DNA of 48,001 nt, from positions 1 through 48,001 of the forward strand of contig JADHRE010000002.1 of assembly GCA_016777595.1 (NCBI GenBank), written 5' to 3'. The translations under genes and the position numbers were made by a program. The stretch comes from Candidatus Pelagibacter sp. (GTDB lineage: Bacteria > Pseudomonadota > Alphaproteobacteria > Pelagibacterales > Pelagibacteraceae). A model generated the notes under the pieces. The model was not told the DNA's origin. It ran no database searches and saw nothing but the letters and a program-made list of their open reading frames with translations. Shown here one piece after another: positions 19,109 to 31,287 of the stretch (within the stretch, counting starts at the first letter, position 1; each line of letters opens with the position of its first letter).

Positions 19109-19184
19109 AGGAGCGTAGTTCAATTGGTAGAGCGCCGGTCTCCAAAACCGGAGGTTGTGGGTTCGAGTCCCTCCGCTCCTGCCA
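19109..19184 (+). tRNA. tRNA-Trp (anticodon CCA), CCA encoded
   Basis: AGGAGCGTAGTTCAATTGGTAGAGCGCCGGTCTCCAAAACCGGAGGTTGTGGGTTCGAGTCCCTCCGCTCCTGCCA. Confidence 0.97.
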
Positions 19185-19199
19185 AACCTATTTAAATTT

Positions 19200-19391
19200 A
19201 TGATAAATCCACTAAAATTTATTCAGGAAGTAAAACAAGAAACTTTTAGGATAACTTGGCCTACAAAAAAAGATACAATGATGGGGGCAGTTATGGTTTT
19301 TGCATTAGCTTCAATAGCAGCAATCTTTTTTTTAATTCTTGATCAAATTTTAAGATTTTTATTAAATCTAGTCTTAACAATTAATTTTTAA
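19200..19391 (+). CDS. secE: Preprotein translocase subunit SecE
   Basis: MINPLKFIQEVKQETFRITWPTKKDTMMGAVMV; start corrected from ORF-track 19155, which lies in tRNA-Trp. Confidence 0.93.
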   Translation: MINPLKFIQEVKQETFRITWPTKKDTMMGAVMVFALASIAAIFFLILDQILRFLLNLVLTINF

Positions 19392-19393
19392 TA

Positions 19394-19918
19394 ATGAATT
19401 GGTATATAGTACAAGCTTATTCAGGTTTTGAAAAAAAAGTAGTCGAGTCTATAAAAGATGAACTTAAAAAACATAAAGTTTCTGAAAAACTAGAAGAAAT
19501 ACTAGTTCCCACCCATCAAGTCACGGAGGTTAAAAAAGGGAAAAGGACCAAGAAAGAAAAAAAATTTTTCCCCGGGTATGTTTTAATCAAGATTGAGCTT
19601 ACAAAAGAAATTTTTCATATGATTAAAAATCTCCAAAAGGTAAGTGGTTTTTTAGGATCAGCTGATAAACCTACACCTATTACGGATAATGAAATCAAAC
19701 GAATTCTTGGTCAAGTTTCTGAGAGTGCTGTTACTCAAAAAGCAGGTATTAATTTTGAGATTGGGGAAAAAGTTAAGGTTTGCGATGGTCCTTTTGCCTC
19801 TTTTAATGGTTTAATTGAGGAAATTGACGAAGAAAAATCTAGACTTAAAGTGTCAGTTTCTATATTTGGTAGAGCAACCCCTGTAGATTTAGAATTTAAC
19901 CAGGTGGAGAAAAATTAG
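19394..19918 (+). CDS. nusG: Transcription termination/antitermination protein NusG
   Basis: MNWYIVQAYSGFEKKVVESI ... FFPGYVLIKIEL ... KVCDGPFASFNGLIEEID (KOW). Confidence 0.97.
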   Translation: MNWYIVQAYSGFEKKVVESIKDELKKHKVSEKLEEILVPTHQVTEVKKGKRTKKEKKFFPGYVLIKIELTKEIFHMIKNLQKVSGFLGSADKPTPITDNEIKRILGQVSESAVTQKAGINFEIGEKVKVCDGPFASFNGLIEEIDEEKSRLKVSVSIFGRATPVDLEFNQVEKN

Positions 19919-20344
19919 ATGGCAAAAGAAATAACGGGATACGTAAAATTACAAATTAAAGGTGGGCAAGCAAATCCAGCTCCTCCAGTGGGACCAGCTT
20001 TGGGTCAAAGAGGAATAAATATAATGGAATTTTGTAAAGCTTTTAATGAAAAAACCAAAGCTTTTATGGGAAAACCTGTCCCAGTAGTTATAACAGTTTA
20101 TAAAGATAAGAAATTCGATTTTATAATAAAATCTCCTCCGGCTTCACATTTTATAAGAGAAGCAGCAAAATTAAAAAGCGGTTCAAAAGAACCTGGTCGA
20201 GTAGTAGCCGGCTCAATTACAATGAAACAAGCTGAAGCTATTGCAAAAGAAAAAATGAAAGATTTAAATGCTTTTGATATTAAAGAAGCAACAAAAATTA
20301 TTTGCGGTTCTGCTAGATCAATGGGTATTGAAGTAAAAGAATAA
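19919..20344 (+). CDS. rplK: 50S ribosomal protein L11
   Basis: [37 protein letters not shown]. Confidence 0.98.
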   Translation: MAKEITGYVKLQIKGGQANPAPPVGPALGQRGINIMEFCKAFNEKTKAFMGKPVPVVITVYKDKKFDFIIKSPPASHFIREAAKLKSGSKEPGRVVAGSITMKQAEAIAKEKMKDLNAFDIKEATKIICGSARSMGIEVKE

Positions 20345-20348
20345 AAAC

Positions 20349-21035
20349 ATGAAAAAAAATTCAAAAAGATATAGAGAAATTTTAAAAAATCTTATTAAAG
20401 ATAAAAAGATTAACATAAAAGAAGCATTAGATTTAGTTAAAAAAAACTCTACAACAAAATTTGACGAGTCCATAGATATCTCCTTAAAAATAAATTTAAA
20501 ACAAACTAAAGGTGGCGATTTTAGTTTAAGAACAGTTGTGAATTTACCAAATGGTTCAGGTAAAAAAAATAAAATTGCTGTTTTATGTGAACCAGATATG
20601 ACCGATGAAGCTAAAAAAGCTGGTGCTGATATTGTTGGATCAGACGATCTTCTAGAAAAAATTGCATCAGGAAAATTTGATTTTACAAAACTTATTTGTA
20701 CTCCGGAGATGATGGGTAAAATTGGAAAGTACGGTAAAGTTTTAGGACCAAAAGGTTTAATGCCAAACCCAAAATTAGGAACAGTAGCTACGGATTTAGT
20801 AAAAGCAATAAAAGATATTAAAACTGGATTAGTTGAAATTAGAAATGATAAAGATGGCAATCTTGCATCCACGATTGGAAGAAAAAGTTTTTCTGCTGAA
20901 AAACTTTTAGAGAATTACAATCATTTTGTAGAAAGTGTAAAAAAAGAAAAACCTGATACTATCAAAGGTGAATTTATTAAAGGAATTTTTTTAACTTCAA
21001 CGATGGGTATATCTTACAAATTAGGAGCTAAATAA
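20349..21035 (+). CDS. rplA: 50S ribosomal protein L1
   Basis: KFDESIDISLKINL ... MMGKIGKYGKVLGPKGLMPNPKLGTV. Confidence 0.98.
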   Translation: MKKNSKRYREILKNLIKDKKINIKEALDLVKKNSTTKFDESIDISLKINLKQTKGGDFSLRTVVNLPNGSGKKNKIAVLCEPDMTDEAKKAGADIVGSDDLLEKIASGKFDFTKLICTPEMMGKIGKYGKVLGPKGLMPNPKLGTVATDLVKAIKDIKTGLVEIRNDKDGNLASTIGRKSFSAEKLLENYNHFVESVKKEKPDTIKGEFIKGIFLTSTMGISYKLGAK

Positions 21036-21039
21036 AATT

Positions 21040-21552
21040 ATGATGTCAAAAGAAGCAAAGAAAAATTACGTTGAAGAAATGAAAAAAAATTTTACCGATA
21101 ATGAATCTGTAATGATTGCTCAATATCAAGGTCTTAATGTAAATGAATTAGATGCATTAAGAAAAGAATTAAGAGAGAATGGTATTCTCTTTAAAATAAC
21201 TAAAAACAGAATTACAAAAATTGCCGTTAAAGAAACATCAAAAAAAGATCTAGAAAAATATTTTACTGGACCAACAGCAGCAGCTATTTCCTCTGATCCG
21301 ATTTCTACTGCAAAAATATTAACAAAATTCTCAAAAACTAATGATAAACTAAAAATAATAGCCGGCTTTATGGACGGAAAGGTTTTGGATGAAAAAGAGG
21401 TGTCTGTTATTGCCACACTACCTTCTTTAGAGGAAGCTAGAGCTAAAATTGTGGGAATATTGGCGACTCCAGCTCAAAAATTAGTGAGTATTTTACTTGC
21501 ACCTGGCTCAAAAATTGCTAATTTAGCGCGCGCAAAGAGTTTAAAAAATTAA
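21040..21552 (+). CDS. rplJ: 50S ribosomal protein L10
   Basis: MIAQYQGLNVNELDALRKELRENGILFKITKNRITKIA; ATG at 21040 or 21043. Confidence 0.95.
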   Translation: MMSKEAKKNYVEEMKKNFTDNESVMIAQYQGLNVNELDALRKELRENGILFKITKNRITKIAVKETSKKDLEKYFTGPTAAAISSDPISTAKILTKFSKTNDKLKIIAGFMDGKVLDEKEVSVIATLPSLEEARAKIVGILATPAQKLVSILLAPGSKIANLARAKSLKN

Positions 21553-21567
21553 ATCACAGGATTAAAA

Positions 21568-21939
21568 ATGGCAGACTTAAATAAAATTATAGATGAACTT
21601 TCTACTTTAACCGTTGTTGAAGCAGCAGAGTTGTCTAAACAACTTGAAGAAAAATGGGGAGTTACAGCAGCAGCCCCAGTTGCAGCAGCACCAGCAGGTG
21701 GCGCGGCAGCACCAGCAGGTGAGGAAAAATCAGAATTTTCAATTTTCTTATCATCCGCAGGTGACAAAAAAATAAATGTAATTAAAGAAGTAAGAGCAAT
21801 AACTGGTTTAGGTTTAAAAGAAGCTAAAGATTTAGTAGAGGCCGCACCAAAAGAAGTTAAGGGTGGTGTAGCTAAAAAAGAAGCTGAAGAATTTAAGAAA
21901 AAACTTGAAGCAGCTGGGGCTAAAGTAGAATTAAAGTAA
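21568..21939 (+). CDS. rplL: 50S ribosomal protein L7/L12
   Basis: Ala/Pro hinge and [46 protein letters not shown]. Confidence 0.98.
   Translation: MADLNKIIDELSTLTVVEAAELSKQLEEKWGVTAAAPVAAAPAGGAAAPAGEEKSEFSIFLSSAGDKKINVIKEVRAITGLGLKEAKDLVEAAPKEVKGGVAKKEAEEFKKKLEAAGAKVELK
21685..21721 (+). repeat. 16-bp perfect direct repeat GCAGCACCAGCAGGTG in the L7/L12 hinge
   Basis: Copies at 21685-21700 and 21706-21721, 21-bp period. Confidence 0.85.
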
Positions 21940-21954
21940 ACAAAATTAAAGACT

Positions 21955-21995
21955 AAGTTTTATTGCAAAGTAAAAATTTGCAATAAGACTTTTTT
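21955..21995 (+). terminator. Hairpin plus T-tract between rplL and rpoB (candidate attenuator)
   Basis: Arms 21955-21969 and 21977-21991 (core TTATTGCAAA/TTTGCAATAA perfect), 7-nt loop GTAAAAA, T run 21990-21995. Confidence 0.75.
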
Positions 21996-22002
21996 ATATT
22001 TA

Positions 22003-25000
22003 ATGCAATTATCTTTTACTCAAAAGAAACATATTAGAAAAAACTTTGGTAAATTAGTCGAAGGTTTATCCATTCCAAATTTAATTGAAGTACAAAAAAA
22101 TTCTTATGATGAGTTTCTTAACTCAAAATCTTTAAATGACCAATTAAGCGATTTATCAAAAGGCATCGAAAAAGTTTTTAAAAGTATTTTTCCAATTGAA
22201 GATGGAAATGATAAATCAACTTTAGAGTATATTTCTTACAAATTAGAAAAACCTAAATTTGATGTTATTGAATGCAAACAAAGAAGCTTGTCTTATTCTG
22301 CAGCTTTAAAAGCTAATTTAAGATTGGTTGTTTATGACATAGATGTAGAAAAAAATACGAAACAAATTTTATCTGCAAAAGAACAGGAGGTTTTTATTGG
22401 AGATCTTCCATTAATGACTCCAAGCGCCACCTTCATAACAAATGGCGTTGAAAGAGTAGTAGTAAACCAAATGCACAGAAGTCCTGGAGTCTTTTTTGAT
22501 CACGATAAGGGCAAAACACATGCTAGCGGTAAACTTTTATTTAATTGTAGAATTATACCTGGTAGAGGTTCTTGGTTAGATTTTGAATTTGATCCTAAAG
22601 ATATTTTATATTTTAGGATTGATAGAAAGAAAAAACTTCCAATAACTACTTTTTTATTTGCGTTAGGTTTTTCTAAAGATAAGATTATAGAAACTTTTTA
22701 TTCAACAAATATATATTCTTATAAAAAGGAAACTAAAAGTTGGATAACAGAATTTAATTTAGATAATTATAAAAGACCCTTAAAGTTATCTTACGACCTA
22801 ATTGATGCTAAAAATAATAAAAAGGTTTTAGGTAAAGGTGAAAAGCTAAATATTGTAATAGCTAAAAAGCTAAAGGAAAAAGGTTTAACCTCTATTTCAA
22901 TTCCAAATGATCAGATTGTTGGTAGATATATTGGTCGTGATATTAAAGATAAAAATGGGGATTTATTAGTAGGAGCTGGTTTCGATATTACAGAGGATCA
23001 ACTAGAGAAAATTATTGCTCAAGATTATAAGGAGCTTAATATTGTCAATATAGACCCAATTAACAAAGGTCCATATATTTTAGAAAGCTTAAAAATAGAT
23101 AAAAATATAAACAAAACTGAAGCACTAAATGATATTTATAAAGTTTTAAGACCTGGAGAAGCCCCTTCGCCTGAGGTAGCAGAAGATGTTTTCAACAATT
23201 TATATTTTAAGAAAGAAAGGTATGATTTATCTGAAGTTGGAAGAGTTAAACTAAATTCAAAATTAGATTTGAACACTAGCCACAAGAAAACCATCTTAGA
23301 AACCGAAGATATAGTAGCGATAATTAGATTCATGCTTAATCTAAGAGATGGTAAAGGTGATGTAGATGACATTGATCATTTGGGCAATCGAAGAGTAAGA
23401 TCAGTTGGAGAGCTTGTAGAAAATCAATTTCGAATAGGTCTTTTACGGATGGAACGAACAGTAAAAGAAAAAATGTCAACTTTTTTAGAAATTGAGTCTG
23501 CTATGCCTCAAGATTTAATAAATGCTAAACCAATCACAACATCATTAAAAGATTTTTTTGCTACATCACAACTTTCACAATTTATGGATCAAACGAATCC
23601 TTTGTCTGAGATTACGCATAAAAGACGAGTTTCCGCTTTAGGTCCAGGTGGATTGACTAGAGAAAGAGCAGGTTTTGAGGTCAGGGATGTCCACCCAACA
23701 CACTATGGAAGAATATGTCCGATTGAAACTCCGGAAGGCCCAAACATAGGCTTAATTAATAGTTTAGCTACTTATTGTAGAGTAAATAAATTTGGTTATA
23801 TTGAAAGTCCATATAAAAAAATTGTTAATGGCAAAGTAACCTCAGAAATTAAATATTTATCTGCAATAGAAGAAGAAAAATATACTATAGCTCAAGCAAA
23901 TTCTTCTTTAAATAATGACGGTTCATTTTCTGAAGAGCTTGTAGCCTGTAGAAAAAATCTTAATTTTGAATTATCCTCAAGAGATAACATTGATTACATT
24001 GATGTTTCTCCTAAGCAACTAGTATCTGTTGCAGCAGCTTTAATTCCATTTTTAGAAAATGATGATGCTAATAGAGCATTAATGGGTTCTAATATGATGA
24101 GACAAGCTGTTCCATTATTAAAACCAGAGGCACCTTTAGTGGGTACCGGTATAGAGTCAGATGTTGCGTTAGACTCTGGTGTAACTATCGTTGCCAAAAG
24201 AAGTGGCGTAGTGGATAAAATTGATGGAAAAAGAATTGTTGTAAAGGCAACTGATGTTACAGATTTATCTCAGTCTACAGTTGATATTTATAACCTCTCA
24301 AAATTTCAAAGATCTAATCAAAATACATGTATTAATCAAAAACCTTTAGTTAAAGTTAGCGACAAAATTAAAAAAGGAGACATTATCGCTGACGGTCCAG
24401 CAACTAAACTAGGAGAATTAGCCTTAGGAAAAAATGTAACTGTTGCCTTCATGCCTTGGCAAGGATACAACTTTGAAGACTCAATATTAATTTCAGAAAG
24501 ATGTGTAACAGACGATGTATTCACATCTGTTCATATTGAAGAATACGAATCAATGGCAAGGGATACCAAACTTGGCGCTGAGGAAATTACAAGAGACATA
24601 CCTAATGTAAGTGAGGAAAGTTTGAGAAACCTCGATGAGTCTGGAATAGTTTATGTAGGAGCTGAAGTAAAACCGGGCGATATATTGGTAGGTAAAGTAA
24701 CTCCAAAAAGTGAAACGTCATCAAGTCCTGAAGAAAAATTACTAAGATCAATATTTGGTGAAAAAGCTACCGATGTAAGAGACTCTTCTCTAAAACTACC
24801 TTCAGGTAGCTCAGGTGTAGTCATCGATGTAAGAGTGTTTAATAGACATGGGATAGAAAAAGACGAAAGATCTATTGCAATTGAAAGAGCGGAGATTGAA
24901 GTAGTCCAAGAAGACAAGAAAGTTGAAGAAGAAATACTTAATAGAAATATTAAGCTAAGAGCTATAGATTTGCTTAATGGAGAGCCTATCAACAAACAAT

Positions 25001-26094
25001 TTAAAGATTTAAAACCAGGCACAACCCTTAATCAAAATGATCTCGAAAATATAAATTTAAAACAGCTTTGGAAAATACCTTTACAAAAACAAGATTTAAA
25101 TACTGATTTAGAAAAATTGAAAAATCAATTTGATAATGCTTCTGAGGATATTCGTTTGAGATTTGAAGATAAGGTTACAAAAATTCAACAAGGGGATGAT
25201 TTATTACCTACCGTAATGAAGGTGGTAAAAGTGTTTGTAGCGATGAAGAGAAGATTAATGCCCGGGGATAAGATGGCTGGTAGGCATGGAAACAAAGGTG
25301 TTGTAAGTAAAATTGTGCCAATTGAAGATATGCCATATATGGAAAATGGTAAACCTGTCGATATAGTGCTTAATCCATTAGGTGTTCCAAGTCGTATGAA
25401 CGTTGGTCAAATTTTAGAAACTCATTTAGGTTGGTCGTGTTCCGAGTTAGGTGATCAAATAAAAGAACATTTAAAAAATTTTGATAAAGAGATTGATAAA
25501 ATTAAAGAAAAGTTAAAAGAAATTTACGGAAAAACATACTATGATAATGTTATTTCAAAACTATCTAATAAAGAAGTTGCAGAATTAGTACAAAATTTAT
25601 CTAACGGAGTACCTATCGCGACTCCTGTTTTTGATGGTGCTAGCACGGAAGATATTACAAAAATGTTAGATTTAGCTAAACTACCCAATTCTGGTCAAAC
25701 AAATTTATGGAATGGACAAACTGGAGAAAGATTTGATAGACCGGTAACTGTTGGAATAATTTATATGCTTAAACTTAATCATTTAGTAGAAGATAAAATT
25801 CATGCAAGATCAACTGGTCCTTACAGTTTAGTCACACAACAACCGCTTGGCGGTAAAGCACAGCTTGGTGGACAAAGATTTGGAGAGATGGAAGTTTGGG
25901 CTTTAGAAGCTTATGGTGCATCTTATACTCTTCAAGAAATATTGACGGTAAAATCTGATGATGTAGCTGGAAGAACTAAAGTTTATGAAACTATAGTTAA
26001 AGGAAATAATAATTTTGAGTCTGGAGTACCCGAATCATTTAATGTTTTGGTTAAAGAAATAAGAGCACTTGGATTAAACATAGAATTAAATTAA
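22003..26094 (+). CDS. rpoB: RNA polymerase subunit beta
   Basis: [39 protein letters not shown]; 1363 aa. Confidence 0.99.
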   Translation: MQLSFTQKKHIRKNFGKLVEGLSIPNLIEVQKNSYDEFLNSKSLNDQLSDLSKGIEKVFKSIFPIEDGNDKSTLEYISYKLEKPKFDVIECKQRSLSYSAALKANLRLVVYDIDVEKNTKQILSAKEQEVFIGDLPLMTPSATFITNGVERVVVNQMHRSPGVFFDHDKGKTHASGKLLFNCRIIPGRGSWLDFEFDPKDILYFRIDRKKKLPITTFLFALGFSKDKIIETFYSTNIYSYKKETKSWITEFNLDNYKRPLKLSYDLIDAKNNKKVLGKGEKLNIVIAKKLKEKGLTSISIPNDQIVGRYIGRDIKDKNGDLLVGAGFDITEDQLEKIIAQDYKELNIVNIDPINKGPYILESLKIDKNINKTEALNDIYKVLRPGEAPSPEVAEDVFNNLYFKKERYDLSEVGRVKLNSKLDLNTSHKKTILETEDIVAIIRFMLNLRDGKGDVDDIDHLGNRRVRSVGELVENQFRIGLLRMERTVKEKMSTFLEIESAMPQDLINAKPITTSLKDFFATSQLSQFMDQTNPLSEITHKRRVSALGPGGLTRERAGFEVRDVHPTHYGRICPIETPEGPNIGLINSLATYCRVNKFGYIESPYKKIVNGKVTSEIKYLSAIEEEKYTIAQANSSLNNDGSFSEELVACRKNLNFELSSRDNIDYIDVSPKQLVSVAAALIPFLENDDANRALMGSNMMRQAVPLLKPEAPLVGTGIESDVALDSGVTIVAKRSGVVDKIDGKRIVVKATDVTDLSQSTVDIYNLSKFQRSNQNTCINQKPLVKVSDKIKKGDIIADGPATKLGELALGKNVTVAFMPWQGYNFEDSILISERCVTDDVFTSVHIEEYESMARDTKLGAEEITRDIPNVSEESLRNLDESGIVYVGAEVKPGDILVGKVTPKSETSSSPEEKLLRSIFGEKATDVRDSSLKLPSGSSGVVIDVRVFNRHGIEKDERSIAIERAEIEVVQEDKKVEEEILNRNIKLRAIDLLNGEPINKQFKDLKPGTTLNQNDLENINLKQLWKIPLQKQDLNTDLEKLKNQFDNASEDIRLRFEDKVTKIQQGDDLLPTVMKVVKVFVAMKRRLMPGDKMAGRHGNKGVVSKIVPIEDMPYMENGKPVDIVLNPLGVPSRMNVGQILETHLGWSCSELGDQIKEHLKNFDKEIDKIKEKLKEIYGKTYYDNVISKLSNKEVAELVQNLSNGVPIATPVFDGASTEDITKMLDLAKLPNSGQTNLWNGQTGERFDRPVTVGIIYMLKLNHLVEDKIHARSTGPYSLVTQQPLGGKAQLGGQRFGEMEVWALEAYGASYTLQEILTVKSDDVAGRTKVYETIVKGNNNFESGVPESFNVLVKEIRALGLNIELN

Positions 26095-26096
26095 AA

Positions 26097-29000
26097 ATGG
26101 AAAAAAACCTTACAAAAAATTTTGAGAATCAAAACATCACTCAAGAAAATAATTTTAATAGCATAAAGATAACTTTAGCTAGCCCAGAAAAAATTAAATC
26201 TTGGTCTTATGGCGAAATCAAAAAACCAGAAACAATAAATTACAGAACTTTTAGACCAGAGAAAGATGGTCTTTTTTGTTCCAGAATATTCGGTCCAGTC
26301 AAAGACTACGAGTGCTTGTGCGGTAAGTACAAAAGAATGAAATTTAGAGGCATTATTTGTGAAAAATGTGGAGTAGAAGTAACAAAATCCAACGTTCGTA
26401 GAGAGAGAATGGGGCACATTGATTTAGCTTGCCCAGTTGCACATATTTGGTTTTTAAAATCCTTACCAAGCAGAATTTCCTTGGCGATTGATATGAAGCT
26501 TAAGGAAGTTGAAAAAGTTTTATATTTTGAGAGCTTTATAGTTGTAGAACCTGGTCTAACGACATTAAAAAAAGGACAACTTATTTCAGAAGAAGCGTTG
26601 ATAAAAGCCCAAGAAGAGTTTGGTGAAGATGCTTTTTCAGCAGGAATTGGTGCAGAGGCCGTTAGAGAAATTCTTGTTAATTTAGATCTTAAAAAAGAAC
26701 AGCAAAAATTAAGAGATTCTCTAAAAAACATAAAGTCGAAAGTAACTGAGGAGAGAACAATAAAAAGATTAAAATTAATCGAGTCATTTATAAATTCAGG
26801 AAACAAGCCGGAGTGGATGATTTTAAAATCAGTTCCAGTTATTCCTCCAGAATTAAGACCTTTAGTGCCTTTAGATGGAGGCAGGTTTGCCACATCAGAT
26901 TTAAACGACTTATATAGACGTGTAATCAATAGAAATAACAGATTAAAGAGACTTTTAGATTTGAAAGCTCCAGATATAATTGTAAGAAACGAAAAAAGAA
27001 TGCTCCAAGAGTCCGTTGATGCATTATTTGACAATGGAAGAAGAGGAAGAGTAATCACCGGTACAGGTAAAAGACCTTTAAAATCTCTAGCAGAAATGCT
27101 TAAAGGTAAACAAGGAAGATTTAGACAAAATCTATTAGGTAAAAGAGTTGATTATTCAGGAAGATCAGTAATTGTAGTAGGTCCGGAATTAAAACTTCAT
27201 CAGTGTGGTTTACCAAAAAAAATGGCTCTAGAGCTTTTCAAGCCTTTTTTATATGCGCGTTTAGATAAACTGGGATTGGCTACAACTATTAAACAAGCAA
27301 AAAGATTAGTAGAAAAAGAAAAGAGCGAGGTGTGGGATTGCCTTGAGCATATAATAAGAGAACACCCTATTTTATTAAATCGAGCTCCTACGCTTCACAG
27401 ATTAGGCGTTCAAGCTTTTGAAGCAAAACTTATTGAAGGTAATGCAATCGAACTTCATCCTTTAGTTTGTGCTGCATTTAATGCTGACTTTGATGGTGAC
27501 CAAATGGCTGTTCATATACCCTTGAGTTTAGAAGCTCAATTAGAAGCTAGAGTTTTAATGATGTCTACAAATAACATTTTAAGCCCATCTAATGGCAAAC
27601 CAATTATTGTTCCAAGTCAGGATATAGTTTTAGGAATTTATTATTTGTCACAAGCTGAAGAGTCCGAAAAAAAACCTAAAGGAATATTTACAGATATTGA
27701 GGAAATCGATCAAGCTTTAGAAAATAAATCAATCAGTTTGCACTCTAAGATAGTGTCAACTTTTTCAACCTTAAATCAAGAAGGTAATATGGTAATTGAA
27801 AAATACACTAGTACTGCTGGAAGATTTTTATTAGCAAATGTTTTACCTAAAAATTATAATATAAAATTTGCTTTAGTTAATAAACTATTGACTAAAAAGA
27901 ATGTCTCTGAAGTTATAGATACTATTTTCAGATATTGTGGGCAAAAAGAAACAGTAATTTTTTGCGATAGAATAAAAACACTTGGATTCAAACATGCTTT
28001 TAAAGCAGGTATATCTTTCGGAAAAGATGACTTAATTATTCCAAAAACAAAAGTAAACTTAATAAGCAGCACAAAAAAACAAATCGAAGAATATGAAAAA
28101 CAATACTCTGATGGATTAATCACTAGAGGGGAAAAATATAATAAAGTTGTAGATATCTGGTCTAAATGCACTGACACAGTTGCAAATGAAATGATGAAAG
28201 AAATATCATCTGCAGAAAAAATATATGATGATGATAGAATAGAAACAAATTCTGTATACATGATGGCTGATTCTGGTGCTAGGGGATCTCAAGCACAAAT
28301 GAAACAATTGGCGGGAATGCGAGGACTTATTGCAAAACCGTCTGGAGAAATTATTGAAACACCAATTATAGCTAATTTTAAAGAAGGTTTGTCAGTTTTA
28401 GAATATTTTAACTCAACGCACGGCGCAAGAAAAGGTTTGGCAGATACAGCTTTAAAAACAGCTAATTCAGGTTACTTAACTAGAAGATTGTGCGACGTTG
28501 CTCAAGACGTTCAGATAACTAAAGCTGAGTGTGACCCAAAAAAAAGATCTTCAGTAACAATTTCTGAAATTATAGAAGGTGGAAACATACTGGTAAGTTT
28601 ATCTGAAAGAGTTCTAGGAAGAGTAATTGCTGAAAATATTAAAAACCCAGTAACTGGCGAGATAATAATAAAAAAAGATAAATTAATTGATGAATTTGAT
28701 TGTGAAAAAATTGATGCCGCAGGAGTTAAAGTAGTTAATGTATATTCAGTTATTACTTGTGCCTCAACCAAGGGAGTTTGTCAGGTTTGTTATGGAAGAG
28801 ATTTGGCAAGAGGAAAACTTGTTAGTATAGGTGAAGCGGTAGGAATGATCGCCGCACAATCAATTGGTGAACCTGGCACACAATTAACAATGAGAACTTT
28901 TCACGTAGGTGGAACAGCGCAGATCAAAGAAGAGTCACAAATAATTTCACAAACTAATGGAAAGTTGAACATTATTAATAAAAATTTAATTGAAGATTCG

Positions 29001-30284
29001 AAGAAAAACATAATTGTAATGGGAAGAAATACTCAATTAAGTATTGAAGATGATCAAAAGAGACAGTTAGCAATTTATAAAGTTAATTATGGATCAAAAT
29101 TATTTTTTAAAGATGGTGATATGATTGAAAAAGGAAAAAAAATTGCTGAATGGGATCCGTATACACTTCCAGTTATTGCCGAAACAGGAGGTATAGTAAA
29201 TTATATGGATTTAATGGAAGGAAGTTCTTTAACAGAAACTCTTGATGATGCCACAGGTCTATCATCAAAATCTGTTACAGACTGGAAGTCTTCATCTAAG
29301 AATTCTGAACTAAAACCAAGAATAACTTTAAGAAACGAAAAAGGTGAAATTATTAAAAAAGCAGATGGAAATGAAGCTAGATACTACTTAGTTCCTGACA
29401 CTATTCTATCTGTTAAAGATGGTCAAAAAATTTCAGCTGGAGATGTACTAGCAAGATTACCTAAAGAAACTTCAAAAACAAAAGATATCACCGGTGGTCT
29501 TCCACGAGTAGCGGAATTATTTGAAGCAAGAAAACCAAAAGATAGTGCAATTATAGCAGAAAATGATGGGATGATAGAATTTGGCAAAGAAGTAAGAGGA
29601 AAACAAAAAATTTCAATAGTCTCAACTAATGGTGAGACTTCTAATTATCTAATTCCTAAAGGCAAACATGTTAATTTTAACCAAGGTGAAAAAATAAAAA
29701 AAGGTGAGTATTTGTTAGACGGAGCTCCATTGCCTCATGATATTTTAAGAGTCTTAGGTGTAGAAAAGCTAACAGAGTACTTTGTTACTGAAGTTCAGGA
29801 AGTATATCGACTTCAGGGTGTTGTAATTAATGATAAACATATAGAGACAATAGTAAGACAAATGCTAAAAAGAGTTGAAATTAAAGACCCTGGGGACTCA
29901 GATCTTTTATCAGGTGAAGTAATCGATTTACTGGATATTAATGTAATTAATGAAAAACTAAGAGAAGAAAAGAAAAAACCAGCTATTTTCGAAAGAGTTC
30001 TTCTGGGTATAACAAAGGCCTCTTTACAAACTAACTCCTTTATTTCAGCTGCCTCATTTCAAGAAACAACAAGAGTATTAACTGACGCTTCACTTAAAGG
30101 AAAAGTAGACTCATTAGAAGGTTTGAAAGAAAATGTTATAGTAGGAAGGCTAGTTCCCGCCGGTACCGGCCTTACAAAAATTAGTTGGGACAAAGAAGCT
30201 GGGGCACAAGATAAAGCTCGTCTTGAGGAATTAAAGAAACAAGAGCTAGAATCAGCTACAGAAGTACCCGAACAGACAGCTTAA
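26097..30284 (+). CDS. rpoC: RNA polymerase subunit beta'
   Basis: [16 protein letters not shown] catalytic motif; zinc motif [20 protein letters not shown]. Confidence 0.99.
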   Translation: MEKNLTKNFENQNITQENNFNSIKITLASPEKIKSWSYGEIKKPETINYRTFRPEKDGLFCSRIFGPVKDYECLCGKYKRMKFRGIICEKCGVEVTKSNVRRERMGHIDLACPVAHIWFLKSLPSRISLAIDMKLKEVEKVLYFESFIVVEPGLTTLKKGQLISEEALIKAQEEFGEDAFSAGIGAEAVREILVNLDLKKEQQKLRDSLKNIKSKVTEERTIKRLKLIESFINSGNKPEWMILKSVPVIPPELRPLVPLDGGRFATSDLNDLYRRVINRNNRLKRLLDLKAPDIIVRNEKRMLQESVDALFDNGRRGRVITGTGKRPLKSLAEMLKGKQGRFRQNLLGKRVDYSGRSVIVVGPELKLHQCGLPKKMALELFKPFLYARLDKLGLATTIKQAKRLVEKEKSEVWDCLEHIIREHPILLNRAPTLHRLGVQAFEAKLIEGNAIELHPLVCAAFNADFDGDQMAVHIPLSLEAQLEARVLMMSTNNILSPSNGKPIIVPSQDIVLGIYYLSQAEESEKKPKGIFTDIEEIDQALENKSISLHSKIVSTFSTLNQEGNMVIEKYTSTAGRFLLANVLPKNYNIKFALVNKLLTKKNVSEVIDTIFRYCGQKETVIFCDRIKTLGFKHAFKAGISFGKDDLIIPKTKVNLISSTKKQIEEYEKQYSDGLITRGEKYNKVVDIWSKCTDTVANEMMKEISSAEKIYDDDRIETNSVYMMADSGARGSQAQMKQLAGMRGLIAKPSGEIIETPIIANFKEGLSVLEYFNSTHGARKGLADTALKTANSGYLTRRLCDVAQDVQITKAECDPKKRSSVTISEIIEGGNILVSLSERVLGRVIAENIKNPVTGEIIIKKDKLIDEFDCEKIDAAGVKVVNVYSVITCASTKGVCQVCYGRDLARGKLVSIGEAVGMIAAQSIGEPGTQLTMRTFHVGGTAQIKEESQIISQTNGKLNIINKNLIEDSKKNIIVMGRNTQLSIEDDQKRQLAIYKVNYGSKLFFKDGDMIEKGKKIAEWDPYTLPVIAETGGIVNYMDLMEGSSLTETLDDATGLSSKSVTDWKSSSKNSELKPRITLRNEKGEIIKKADGNEARYYLVPDTILSVKDGQKISAGDVLARLPKETSKTKDITGGLPRVAELFEARKPKDSAIIAENDGMIEFGKEVRGKQKISIVSTNGETSNYLIPKGKHVNFNQGEKIKKGEYLLDGAPLPHDILRVLGVEKLTEYFVTEVQEVYRLQGVVINDKHIETIVRQMLKRVEIKDPGDSDLLSGEVIDLLDINVINEKLREEKKKPAIFERVLLGITKASLQTNSFISAASFQETTRVLTDASLKGKVDSLEGLKENVIVGRLVPAGTGLTKISWDKEAGAQDKARLEELKKQELESATEVPEQTA

Positions 30285-30346
30285 TTATCAATCAAATCCC
30301 CTTAAATATTGACTTTTATCAATTCAATGCTAATTTACGGCAAATT

Positions 30347-30376
30347 TTGAATGTTAGATGTAAGGCAGATTATAAC
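30347..30376 (+). promoter_or_regulatory. Candidate internal promoter before rpsL (TTGAAT N18 TATAAC)
   Basis: TTGAAT 30347-30352 and TATAAC 30371-30376 in the 151-bp rpoC-rpsL gap, the largest gap inside the array. Confidence 0.4.
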
Positions 30377-30435
30377 CTTAAACACTAACAAAAAATCTTC
30401 AAAGGTTTTCCTTATCTCAACTTCAAAATATTATT

Positions 30436-30807
30436 ATGCCAACAATTAATCAGTTGATTAAAAAAAGCAGGATTAAACCAATAGCTAGAAATAAAGTTCC
30501 TGCTCTTGAAAAACAACCTTTAAAGAGGGGCGTTTGTATTAAAGTTTACACAACAACACCTAAAAAACCTAACTCAGCTTTACGAAAAGTAGCTAGAGTA
30601 AGGCTATCTAATGGTTTTGAAGTAACAGCTTACATACCAGGTGAAGGACACAATTTGCAAGAACACTCTGTTGTACTTCTGCGTGGCGGACGTGTAAAAG
30701 ATTTACCTGGTGTTCGATACCACATACTAAGAGGAAATTTAGACACCCAAGGTGTTGCTAATCGTAAGAAAAGAAGATCTTTATACGGAACAAAAAAGCC
30801 GAAATAA
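30436..30807 (+). CDS. rpsL: 30S ribosomal protein S12
   Basis: [11 protein letters not shown] ... [21 protein letters not shown]. Confidence 0.99.
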   Translation: MPTINQLIKKSRIKPIARNKVPALEKQPLKRGVCIKVYTTTPKKPNSALRKVARVRLSNGFEVTAYIPGEGHNLQEHSVVLLRGGRVKDLPGVRYHILRGNLDTQGVANRKKRRSLYGTKKPK

Positions 30808-30810
30808 TTT

Positions 30811-31281
30811 ATGTCAAGAAAAAGAAAAGCACCAGTTAGAAAAGTCTATCCTGATCCAAAATTTCATTCAGAGGTAGTTTCAAAGTTTATTAATTCTATT
30901 ATGTATGATGGTAAAAGATCTACAGCAGAAAAAATCCTTTATGATGCTCTTGAAAAAATAAAATTAAAAAATAGTGAAGACCCATTAAAAATTTTTAATA
31001 CAGCAATAACAAACGTAAAACCTAATCTTGAATGTAGGTCACGACGAGTTGGTGGTGCAACTTATCAAGTTCCAGTGGAAGTAAAAGCTAAAAGAGCTCA
31101 AGCTTTGGCATTAAGATGGATAATGGACGCTACTAGAAAAAGAAAAAACAAAACAATGGCAGAAAAATTATACGCAGAAATTTTAGATGCATCTCAAAAC
31201 AAAGGTTCAGCAATAAAAAAAAGAGAAGACACACATAAAATGGCAGAGTCAAATAAAGCTTTTGCTCATTTTAGATGGTAA
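30811..31281 (+). CDS. rpsG: 30S ribosomal protein S7
   Basis: [27 protein letters not shown] ... [14 protein letters not shown]. Confidence 0.98.
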   Translation: MSRKRKAPVRKVYPDPKFHSEVVSKFINSIMYDGKRSTAEKILYDALEKIKLKNSEDPLKIFNTAITNVKPNLECRSRRVGGATYQVPVEVKAKRAQALALRWIMDATRKRKNKTMAEKLYAEILDASQNKGSAIKKREDTHKMAESNKAFAHFRW

Positions 31282-31287
31282 AAAATT

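Noticed and set aside
19155-19199. Upstream extension of the secE ORF
   Set aside because: Lies within tRNA-Trp; secE homology begins at MINPLKFIQ (19200).
20318-20872. 184-aa ORF antisense to rplA
   Set aside because: Shadow ORF opposite a strongly conserved gene.
26306-27058. 250-aa ORF antisense to rpoC
   Set aside because: Composition mirrors the sense codons; no recognisable domain; rpoC fully explains the region.
27854-28261. 135-aa ORF antisense to rpoC
   Set aside because: Shadow ORF, no support.
30309-30336. TTGACT in the rpoC-rpsL gap as a promoter
   Set aside because: The matching -10 (TAATTT) is only 3/6; the TTGAAT/TATAAC pair downstream is better.
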